Of a stretch of DNA of 64,000 bases, positions 49,942 to 56,691 are shown piece after piece. This stretch comes from Photobacterium rosenbergii. GTDB lineage: Bacteria; Pseudomonadota; Gammaproteobacteria; Enterobacterales; Vibrionaceae. Below the pieces are notes generated by a model. That model saw only the letters and a list, made by a program, of their open reading frames with translations. It had not been told where the DNA came from and did no database searches. How positions within the stretch are numbered: position 1 is the stretch's first letter; each line of letters begins with the position of its first letter. Where the stretch lies: the NCBI RefSeq assembly GCF_003026455.1, contig NZ_PYMB01000004.1, forward strand, positions 124,001 to 188,000. Direction: 5' to 3'. The position numbers were made by a program, and so were the translations under genes.

Positions 49942-50169
49942 TATTGCATTCCTTTAAAGGTGTATTTATATTGCAACTTATGGGACGAGGATAAGGGCAA
50001 AGCGCAGTAACGTCATTGATCAAGATCAGTTTTGCAGAAAACATCCATATTAAATGCCACTTATGTGGCACGAAGAGGGTTATTGTATCGAATTGTATTG
50101 ATTGAGTTTGCTCTATTGAACGGTGTTTTGTATGTCTGTAGCCTATCCACGCCAACTTAAGTATACGGA
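49942..50169. other. hcp upstream region
   Basis: This 228-base part of the 443-base gap between hcp and the peptidase holds the hcp promoter area with an FNR-like box at 50016-50029. The rest of the gap contains a small plus-strand ORF and the peptidase terminator. Confidence 0.55.
50016..50029 (-). promoter_or_regulatory. FNR-like box upstream of hcp
   Basis: TTGATCAAGATCAG matches 9 of 10 defined positions of TTGATnnnnATCAA. Its centre is about 81 bases before the hcp start codon, which allows activation at -41.5 if transcription starts near 49981. Confidence 0.55.
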
Positions 50170-50295
50170 ATGGTTATGAGTGCCTCTCTAAAAGTAAAAT
50201 CACAATTTGCCCAAGCACATATGGCAAAGGTACGTAAGAAACATTTGGAGGCATACCGGGCAAACAGAAAAGCTCTGACGTGCCCGAAGAAGTAA
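50170..50295 (+). CDS. Small basic hypothetical protein (39-41 aa)
   Basis: ATGs at 50170 and 50176 open a frame ending at TAA 50293-50295. The product (from MSASLKVKSQFAQAHMAKVR) is very rich in Lys and Arg, with about a third basic residues and almost no acidic ones, and a single Cys near the end (ALTCPKK). It looks like a short RNA- or ribosome-binding peptide, but I recognise no family. It diverges from hcp. There is no strong ribosome binding site. It could be real or a chance frame. Confidence 0.4.
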   Translation: MVMSASLKVKSQFAQAHMAKVRKKHLEAYRANRKALTCPKK

Positions 50296-50333
50296 GCTGG
50301 AGGAAGTTGAGCTGAATGATTAAGTGGCAGAAT

Positions 50334-50359
50334 GAAAAAGAGCGCCGCAGCGCCCTTTT
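50334..50359 (-). terminator. Terminator of the M20 peptidase gene
   Basis: The stem AAAGAGCGC/GCGCCCTTT (one G-U pair) lies just past the stop, with a T-run on the minus strand. Confidence 0.75.
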
Positions 50360-50384
50360 GTCTAAAACGGTGAGTTAGTATTAA

Positions 50385-51506
50385 TTAACCCGCGATTTTA
50401 GCTAGTACTTTCTTAAGTAACTGGATACGAGGCTCGATAGTTTCAAGCTCAAGGTATTCGTCAGCACTGTGGAAGCCTGCACCTGCAGGGCCAAGGCCAT
50501 CAAGCGTCGGGATACCAAGTACCGCAGTAAGGTTGGCATCTGAGCCGCCGCCTACTTCTTGCCAAGTAATGTCGATACCCAGTTCTTTACCTGATTCTTC
50601 AACCAAAGCCATCAGTGCTTCTGTTTTCTCAGAAGGAACCATAGAAGGTTTGTGTGCTTCACGGTCAATGGTGATTGCTACGCCGTCAACGAATGGCGTT
50701 TCTGCCATCGCGCGGATTTTTGCATCAGCCGCAGCGTATTCGTCGTTATCCCAGAAGCGAACGTCAACAACAGCTTCAGCGTGGTCTGGAACGATGTTGG
50801 CACCTGCGCCACCTTTCACTACACCTACGTTTAGGGTCGTGCCGCTTTCGAAGTTGGTCAGCTCGTTAATCGCTAGGATCCAGTTTGCCATTTCAGTGAT
50901 TGCACTGCGGCCATTTTGTGGTTCGTTACCGGCGTGTGCCGCTTTACCTGCAAAAGTCAGGCGGTAGCGAGCCATACCCTTACGGGCTTTTACCAAAGAG
51001 CCATCAGCACGGGCAGCTTCTGCCACCAGTACATTTTTTGCGTTAACCGCAACGCTCTTTAGCCATTTTTCAGAGTGTAGTGAACCGATTTCTTCATCTG
51101 GGTTCATGCATACACAGATAGACAGCTTATCCAGTGTTTCCTTGTCCATTTCACGCAGGGCGTAAACAACGTTCAATAGACCAGATTTCATGTCAGAAAC
51201 GCCAGGGCCGTAAGCACGCTTGTCATCAAACGTCATTGGGCGAGCAGCAACAGTGCCAACAGGGAATACAGTATCCATGTGGCCGATTAGCATCACGTCA
51301 ATTTGCTCTGCGTCAGGCTTGTTGCGAACTTCAAGACCTGTACCGGCAATACCGCAGTCAATGCGCTTAACGTTCCAGCCCAGATCAACATATTTTTGTT
51401 CCATCTGGTTGGCAATAACTTCAATGCCTTCTTTGGTTAGCGTACCGCAATCAACATCGATCAGCGGGCGTAGTTCTTCCAAGTAATCTTGCAGTGAGAA
51501 ACTCAT
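50385..51506 (-). CDS. M20 family metallopeptidase (glutamate carboxypeptidase-like)
   Basis: This 373-residue cytosolic zinc peptidase has the M20 two-zinc site spread over IGHMDTVFP, GPGVSDMKSG, NPDEEIGS, VAEAARADG and a C-terminal His in GAGFHSADEYL. A dimerisation lid lies in the middle (about residues 175-285). It resembles the carboxypeptidase G2 group, which removes C-terminal Glu/Asp-type residues; the real substrate is unknown. The ATG at 51506 has AGGAGC upstream. It is the third gene after yjiH and yjiG, suggesting that these import or export its substrate or product. Confidence 0.85.
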   Translation of the reverse strand: MSFSLQDYLEELRPLIDVDCGTLTKEGIEVIANQMEQKYVDLGWNVKRIDCGIAGTGLEVRNKPDAEQIDVMLIGHMDTVFPVGTVAARPMTFDDKRAYGPGVSDMKSGLLNVVYALREMDKETLDKLSICVCMNPDEEIGSLHSEKWLKSVAVNAKNVLVAEAARADGSLVKARKGMARYRLTFAGKAAHAGNEPQNGRSAITEMANWILAINELTNFESGTTLNVGVVKGGAGANIVPDHAEAVVDVRFWDNDEYAAADAKIRAMAETPFVDGVAITIDREAHKPSMVPSEKTEALMALVEESGKELGIDITWQEVGGGSDANLTAVLGIPTLDGLGPAGAGFHSADEYLELETIEPRIQLLKKVLAKIAG

Positions 51507-51585
51507 ATTAGCTCCTGAGAGAAACCTTATAGGGTATGAATAGCGACAGGAAAAAGGGGGCAATATGCCCCCTTGAGGTAGTGAT

Positions 51586-52050
51586 TTACACTAGGATGTT
51601 CATCACGAACATAGCAACGAATGCGTTCAGAACAGAAATCGCAACCATCACAGGGATGTGGCGGCCTTCTGTGCCGATAACACCTAGGATACGGCCAAGG
51701 TATTGAACCTGAGAACCCATTAGGTAGATTGCTGGGGCTAGGATAGCGATGTGGTTACCGTCAAGGATACCAGCATCAAACAGGGTGATTACTACACCAA
51801 CCGCACCACCCATAGACATCCAGGCACCGATTAGTACAGCTGCAGCTTCACCAGGCAGGCCGAAGATGCCCATGATAGGTGAGAACAGAACGCCCATTGC
51901 GTCTAGTGCACCTGTCAGTGAAAGTACTTTGATGATCACGAATGCCATCAGTACGTTTGGAATTGTTGAGCTAGTCGAGATTGCCCAGCCTTTCTTCGCG
52001 CCTTCTACGAAGATATCAGTAACCATTGGTTTTTTAGTTGCTTGAGACAT
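51586..52050 (-). CDS. yjiG: YjiG family membrane protein
   Basis: This 154-residue inner-membrane protein has four or so hydrophobic segments and belongs to the YjiG group of the nucleoside-recognition (Gate) domain proteins. Typical stretches are GWAISTSSTIPNVLMAFVI and LPGEAAAVLIGAWMSMGGAVG. In E. coli, yjiG and yjiH sit beside the isoaspartyl dipeptidase gene iadA; here the pair is beside an M20 peptidase. The start overlaps the yjiH stop by one base (TAATG), so the two are translationally coupled and probably form one complex. Confidence 0.85.
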   Translation of the reverse strand: MSQATKKPMVTDIFVEGAKKGWAISTSSTIPNVLMAFVIIKVLSLTGALDAMGVLFSPIMGIFGLPGEAAAVLIGAWMSMGGAVGVVITLFDAGILDGNHIAILAPAIYLMGSQVQYLGRILGVIGTEGRHIPVMVAISVLNAFVAMFVMNILV

Positions 52051-52769
52051 TATGCGGTCTCCTTCTCAGTAGAAACGTTGTTTTTCTTGTCAGTGGCTTT
52101 TAGGTATAGGCGGAAGATGTTCGCGCCAACAATCTTCATCACGAACATGATGACTACAGCCAGACCGATTGAAGAGGTTACTGCGTTGCTGCCGTCAGCA
52201 TAGGTTAGGGTGAATAGCACCGCACCTGAAGAGAAGAAGTTAACAATGGTTGCACCGGCAGAGAACTGGAACATCGCAAACACATCGGTTTCGCGTTGGG
52301 TGATGTGACCGCCTTCTTGAAGCTGGCGGGTCATTGATGCGCCTGAGTCAGTGTTCTGTAGAGAAGCGATTAGCGCAAGGCCAGTATCACCTGGAAGGCC
52401 AACTAGTGGACGTAGTAGTGGGGTTAGCAGCTTACGAGCAGCGTCTAGGGCACCGTAGTGCTCAAGGACGTTGATCATACCCAGAGCGAACATAACTGTA
52501 GGGACAAGTGTTAGGGCAAACAGGAAGCCGTCACGTGCACCGCTACCGCCAGTACCGCGCATGGTCGTTTGGGTAACTTCAACCGCACCGTCTGCCGCTG
52601 CTGTTACCGTGTTTGCCATGGTACCGAAAGAGCCGTTTAGGGTGTTGAAATCAAATACACCGTACCACTCATTGGTTTGTAGTAGACCTGAAAAGAACAC
52701 AAAAGCGAACGCTAGGGCAATATATGCACCTATCGTTACCTTTTGGTTTTTCTCTGCTGGATTGCTCAT
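52050..52769 (-). CDS. yjiH: YjiH family membrane protein
   Basis: This 239-residue inner-membrane protein with about six hydrophobic segments is the YjiH half of the YjiH-YjiG pair. It contains the Gate-domain style LPGDTGLALIASLQNTDSGASMTRQL and FQFSAGATIVNFFSSGAVLF. Function is unknown; transport of a small peptide or amino acid is inferred from the linked peptidase. ATG 52769 (MSNPAEKNQK) has a GAGG ribosome binding site. It is the first gene of the three-gene unit. Confidence 0.83.
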   Translation of the reverse strand: MSNPAEKNQKVTIGAYIALAFAFVFFSGLLQTNEWYGVFDFNTLNGSFGTMANTVTAAADGAVEVTQTTMRGTGGSGARDGFLFALTLVPTVMFALGMINVLEHYGALDAARKLLTPLLRPLVGLPGDTGLALIASLQNTDSGASMTRQLQEGGHITQRETDVFAMFQFSAGATIVNFFSSGAVLFTLTYADGSNAVTSSIGLAVVIMFVMKIVGANIFRLYLKATDKKNNVSTEKETA

Positions 52770-52976
52770 ATGTAACCTCTTAGGAATCAAAAAGGCCGGT
52801 TGGCCAAAATAAGGAATCTGTAACAAATCTTCACAGCTTTTCACTGCAAATAGCGCTGTTACACAGCCCTCAAAATAAGAAACGAGGTCATTGTCCCTGA
52901 TTTATCGGGGAAATAATTGACGGGGGTCAATATGTGCTACTGAATGCTAATCCGAATGGGGTAATGGCTAGTATTT

Positions 52977-52990
52977 GTGATCGTGATCTA
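52977..52990 (-). promoter_or_regulatory. Weak FNR-like box upstream of yjiH
   Basis: GTGATCGTGATCTA matches 8 of 10 FNR positions and shares the TGATC-nn-GATC core with the hcp and ygbA boxes. It lies about 210 bases before yjiH. Confidence 0.25.
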
Positions 52991-53210
52991 CATTAATATC
53001 CTATTCACAAATTTTAATATTAAAAATAGATGTTTTTAAGCATGATTAATTGTTTTTTTATTATTAATTAATCATTTCCATAATGTGGTTTAAGTGTTTT
53101 TATCGTGTGTTTTGAGGCTAAAAGGAATGATAAGTTAGCGTGTTAATAGCGCTTTGTTAGTATAAGTTCAATTAATATTTGTTTACAACTATATTGTTGA
53201 CTACAGATCA

Positions 53211-53236
53211 AAAAAGAGCGCTCTAAGGCGCTCTTT
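53211..53236 (-). terminator. Terminator of nhaC
   Basis: The stem AAAGAGCGC/GCGCTCTTT (53213-53221 with 53228-53236) has a T-run on the minus strand. Confidence 0.85.
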
Positions 53237-53265
53237 GAATTAATCATAAGTGGCAGTTATGCAAA

Positions 53266-54717
53266 TTATGCAGTTTGTTGCTGTCCTTGGGTGGATAGCG
53301 GAGTTGTTTCCTCAGCTTCTTCGCTCACTGTCGCTGTTGGTGGGCAGCGGTCAACGAACCAACCCATGTAAGACGAAACAATCGTGACGATGATACAAAC
53401 GAAGCTCAACCACATGAACGGTGCATAGGAGAAGGTTGCGACCCCTAGGATACTTGCCATGTAGATACCGTTATCACTCCAAGGCACCATACCGGATGTC
53501 AACGTACCGCCGAACTCTGCATTTCGTGACAGGTTCTTGCGCTGGTAGCCAAGACGGTCATAGTTCTTGGCACAGATTTTTGGTGTCAGGATAAGAGATA
53601 CATACATCGCTGAACCGAAAACGTTACCTAGGAAGGCCGTAGCAATAGTTGAAACCGAGAGGCTACCCGCTGAGTTGACGCGTTTTTCGAAAATCTTGGC
53701 AATAGTCTGCAGGACGCCAACTTTATCCAGTAGTCCACCGAAGCCAAGGCCGAATATGATCACTGCCACCGAGCCAAGCATTGATGACATGCCGCCACGG
53801 TTGAGGATTGCATCAATGAAGTCAACGCCAGAGTCAATCGAGAAAGGTGCCCAAGCGGTGTTGAAGGCAACAAGTGGGTCCATATCCTGAACCATTACCG
53901 CCCATACGATACCCAGCAATGAACCTAGCGAGATAACTGGGAAGGAAGGTAGGCGCAAAGCCAGAAGGGCAAGCACAATGATCACCGGGACAAAGGAGAA
54001 TGGCGAGATCACGAACTGCTTGTCCATTGCAAGGATAACAGAATCAACCTGAGACATATCGACATTGCCGGCGTAGTGAATGCCAACACCGGTAAACAGG
54101 ATACCGGTAATGATGTAGCTGATCAGGGCAATCGGCAGCATGCCTTTGATATGCTCCACAACTTCTACATTCGACATCGATGAAGCCAGAATTACCGAGT
54201 CTGATAGTGGTGATAGTTTGTCACCGAAGTAACAGCCAGATAGGACAGCACCTGCTGTCATTGGCGCAGGAATACCTAGGCCCTGGCCAATACCCATCAT
54301 CGCGATACCGGCTGTACCCGCCGCACCCCAAGAAGTCCCCGTTGCCAGTGCTGTCATCGAACAGATCAGCATAGTCGCCAACAGGAAGATTGAAGGGTGG
54401 ATGGCTTTCAAGCCATAGTAAATGATGGTTGGGACAATACCACCGGCAATCCAGGTACCAACGAGGGCACCGACCGCTAACAAGATAAGAACGGCGCCCA
54501 AGCCGTTAGCAATGCCTTTAGTCGCAGCGGTTTCTAGCGATTTGTAATCATGGCCAAGCTTGATGCCCAGTGCCATGATGACGAACCAGCCGATATAAAG
54601 CGCAAGCTGGATAGGTAAATCGAGTTTCGCAGTAAAAGAGAAAGCCAGCGCAAGAAAAATACCGAGGGCAATAAAGACCTGAGTCAGCGACGGTAGTTTC
54701 ACAGTCTGTTTGTTCAT
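53266..54717 (-). CDS. nhaC: NhaC-family Na+/H+ antiporter
   Basis: This 483-residue polytopic inner-membrane protein with about 11-12 hydrophobic segments belongs to the NhaC family. Motifs include ICSMTALATGTSWGAAGTAGIAM, SGCYFGDKLSPLSDSVILASS and GMVPWSDNGIYMASILGV. NhaC proteins exchange Na+ for H+; some family members in Vibrionaceae have been proposed to carry lysine or other organic substrates. The 5' region (54718-54900) can fold into a run of hairpins, which suggests control at the RNA level. Confidence 0.9.
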   Translation of the reverse strand: MNKQTVKLPSLTQVFIALGIFLALAFSFTAKLDLPIQLALYIGWFVIMALGIKLGHDYKSLETAATKGIANGLGAVLILLAVGALVGTWIAGGIVPTIIYYGLKAIHPSIFLLATMLICSMTALATGTSWGAAGTAGIAMMGIGQGLGIPAPMTAGAVLSGCYFGDKLSPLSDSVILASSMSNVEVVEHIKGMLPIALISYIITGILFTGVGIHYAGNVDMSQVDSVILAMDKQFVISPFSFVPVIIVLALLALRLPSFPVISLGSLLGIVWAVMVQDMDPLVAFNTAWAPFSIDSGVDFIDAILNRGGMSSMLGSVAVIIFGLGFGGLLDKVGVLQTIAKIFEKRVNSAGSLSVSTIATAFLGNVFGSAMYVSLILTPKICAKNYDRLGYQRKNLSRNAEFGGTLTSGMVPWSDNGIYMASILGVATFSYAPFMWLSFVCIIVTIVSSYMGWFVDRCPPTATVSEEAEETTPLSTQGQQQTA

Positions 54718-54758
54718 ACTTCTAACCTTGTGAGTTCGAGCCTGTAAATTGTGAATAG

Positions 54759-54864
54759 CCTTAGGACAGGTGTTATCAACCCTAAGGGATTATTTTCTAA
54801 TAATTTTGATGACCATATTGGTCTGCTAAAGGGTAATAGCATTGATTCGCCGCTACTCTAGCGG
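54759..54864 (-). ncRNA. Possible structured 5' leader of nhaC
   Basis: Five adjacent perfect hairpins are seen. In minus-strand order they are 54850-54864 (6 bp), 54824-54841 (5 bp), 54811-54823 (5 bp), 54789-54804 (6 bp) and 54759-54787 (7 bp). The last ends about 41 bases before the start codon. I do not recognise a known riboswitch class. Confidence 0.45.
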
Positions 54865-55055
54865 ATAGCTTTCGAGGTCACGATAAAAAATGTCTATAGA
54901 TGTGATCTCATCCAAAATCATGCAGGAAGCCCTTAAAAAAGTACGCTTGTATTTTAATTTGTTGTTAAATTGACGTGCTTAATTTGTGCTTTGTATGTTT
55001 TTTGACTGTTCTTTCATATTGTTTCCATGTGTGTAATTCCATTAATGGGTAGATG

Positions 55056-55079
55056 ATATCACCGCAAATAAGGTGATAT
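55056..55079. promoter_or_regulatory. Operator-like dyad ATATCACC-N8-GGTGATAT
   Basis: A perfect 8-bp inverted repeat with an 8-base spacer lies midway between the divergent nhaC and asd genes. Its size fits a dimeric repressor site. The protein is unknown. Confidence 0.45.
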
Positions 55080-55425
55080 TCTAGAATTAAGCATTGCCAT
55101 TGCGAGCTGTGGTAGGTTATCAATGTGTGGTGAAATGATCAAAATAAGTAATGGTAAAAGTTAGTTGCTGATTAAATGGATTTTCACCTTTTGGCTTTAT
55201 TATTATACATTTTGTTGGTGTTTGATGGTCATTTGAACGATTGTTGAGTGTGTTCTGGCCCGAAATTTCACCAAAAGTTATATGGTTTTTTAGCGTTCTT
55301 CACCGCAAGCTTTAATAAATGTCGGCGGTTTTGTTTACAGGGTGGTGATTTTTTTTACAGGAATTTTGCAACTTCTGCTTGAGTTTCGTGGCTGAAATTA
55401 CTATAGATGGGGGTCTGCCTGTCGT

Positions 55426-55481
55426 TATAACTATCGCCTGTTGCTTGGTTAAAGGTCCTACCAGTAATGTTGATAGTTATA
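55426..55481 (+). promoter_or_regulatory. Stem-loop in the asd leader
   Basis: The arms TATAACTATC (55426-55435) and GATAGTTATA (55472-55481) pair perfectly over 10 bp. An inner TGGT/ACCA can also pair. It ends about 18 bases before the asd ribosome binding site. Confidence 0.4.
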
Positions 55482-55514
55482 CCGATAGAACAATGATCAG
55501 GGAGTGTAGTGCAC

Positions 55515-56633
55515 ATGATGAAAGTAGGATTAGTGGGTTGGCGAGGCATGGTGGGCTCTGTCCTGATGCAACGTATGGTAGAAGAAGGTGATTTCAATGT
55601 GATTGAGCCTGTTTTCTTCTCTACGTCCCAAGTGGGGATCCCAGCTCCGAATTTTGGTAAGGATGCCGGTGTCCTTCATGATGCGTTTGATATTGAGCGC
55701 TTGAAACAGTTGGATGCGATTGTCACTTGCCAAGGCGGTGGCTATACCGAGAAAGTTTACCCAGCACTACGCCAAGCAGGCTGGAAAGGGTATTGGATTG
55801 ATGCGGCTTCTACCCTGCGTATGAAAGAAGAGTCGATTATCGCCCTTGATCCGGTTAACTACGAGCAGATGAAACAGGGCCTACACAATGGTGTAAGCAC
55901 CTTTGCAGGCGGTAACTGTACAGTTAGCCTAATGCTGATGGCTGTAGGTGGCTTGTACCAAGCTGGTTTGGTTGAATGGATGACATCCCAAACTTACCAG
56001 GCGGCTTCTGGTGCAGGTGCGAAAAACATGCGTGAGCTAATCAGCCAGATGGGTGTAATTAATGACGCGGTATCTAGCGAGCTAGCTGATCCGTCGACAT
56101 CTATTTTGGATATTGACCGTAAAGTTGCGGAAACTATGCGCTCTGAAGACTTCCCAGCTTCTGAGTTCGGTGCACCGTTGGCTGGCTCATTGATCCCATG
56201 GATTGATGTGAAACGCGAAAACGGCCAGAGCAAGGAAGAGTGGAAAGGCTCAGTAGAAACTAACAAGATCCTAGGCCTTGATAACAACCCAATTCCTATC
56301 GACGGGACTTGTGTACGTATCGGTGCAATGCGCTGTCACAGCCAGGCACTGACTCTGAAACTGAAAAAAGCCGTGCCAATGGATGAAGTGGAAGAGATTA
56401 TCGCTTCGCACAATGATTGGGTTAAAGTGATCCCGAACGACCGTGATGTGACTGTCCAAGAGCTTAGCCCAACAAAAGTAACGGGCACGCTGTCGGTTCC
56501 TGTTGGTCGCTTACGTAAACTGGCAATGGGTGATGATTACCTCAATGCGTTTACTGTTGGTGATCAGCTATTGTGGGGTGCGGCAGAGCCACTACGTCGT
56601 ACGCTGCGAATCATCTTGGCTGAAAAGCAATAA
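55515..56633 (+). CDS. asd: Asd, aspartate-semialdehyde dehydrogenase
   Basis: This enzyme of about 373 residues reduces aspartyl phosphate to aspartate semialdehyde, the branch point to lysine, diaminopimelate, methionine and threonine. The NADP motif is [15 protein letters not shown], the catalytic Cys is near residue 135 in [14 protein letters not shown], and the active-site His is in [17 protein letters not shown]. The length and motifs fit the E. coli-type enzyme. ATGs at 55515 and 55518 are both possible, as is a GTG at 55509 nearer the GGGAG. The gene is monocistronic. Confidence 0.94.
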   Translation: MMKVGLVGWRGMVGSVLMQRMVEEGDFNVIEPVFFSTSQVGIPAPNFGKDAGVLHDAFDIERLKQLDAIVTCQGGGYTEKVYPALRQAGWKGYWIDAASTLRMKEESIIALDPVNYEQMKQGLHNGVSTFAGGNCTVSLMLMAVGGLYQAGLVEWMTSQTYQAASGAGAKNMRELISQMGVINDAVSSELADPSTSILDIDRKVAETMRSEDFPASEFGAPLAGSLIPWIDVKRENGQSKEEWKGSVETNKILGLDNNPIPIDGTCVRIGAMRCHSQALTLKLKKAVPMDEVEEIIASHNDWVKVIPNDRDVTVQELSPTKVTGTLSVPVGRLRKLAMGDDYLNAFTVGDQLLWGAAEPLRRTLRIILAEKQ

Positions 56634-56651
56634 GATTAAGACTTATATAAC

Positions 56652-56678
56652 AAAGGCCTGCTGATGCAGGCCTTTTTT
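56652..56678 (+). terminator. Terminator of asd
   Basis: A perfect stem AAAGGCCTGC/GCAGGCCTTT with loop TGAT is followed by a T-run. It lies between asd and the convergent RND gene. Confidence 0.88.
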
Positions 56679-56691
56679 ATTGATGGGATTG

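Larger units (their letters stand above)
52770..53265. other. yjiH upstream region and nhaC 3' flank
   Basis: This 496-base AT-rich region holds the yjiH promoter area, a weak FNR-like box (52977-52990), an AT-rich dyad TGATTAATT/AATTAATCA (53043-53051 with 53066-53074) and the nhaC terminator. No gene is seen. Confidence 0.55.
54718..55514. other. Divergent nhaC/asd intergenic region
   Basis: This 797-base gap is the longest in the window. It holds the nhaC leader hairpins, an operator-like dyad (55056-55079), two TTTACAGG copies (near 55334 and 55354) and a stem-loop just before asd (55426-55481). No gene is supported. Confidence 0.6.

Noticed and set aside
52976-52992. CRP site before yjiH (TGTGA-N6-TCTAC)
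   Set aside because: The left half is perfect but the right half matches TCACA at only two positions.
54718-54960. Lysine riboswitch upstream of nhaC
   Set aside because: NhaC-type transporters in Vibrionaceae can have one, so I looked for it, but the conserved GAGG, GCCGAAG and CTGGG elements and the closing P1 stem are absent.
55056-55079. Prophage repressor operator, because TATCACCGCAA resembles lambda operators
   Set aside because: There are no phage genes nearby, only one copy, and the spacing differs from lambda operators.
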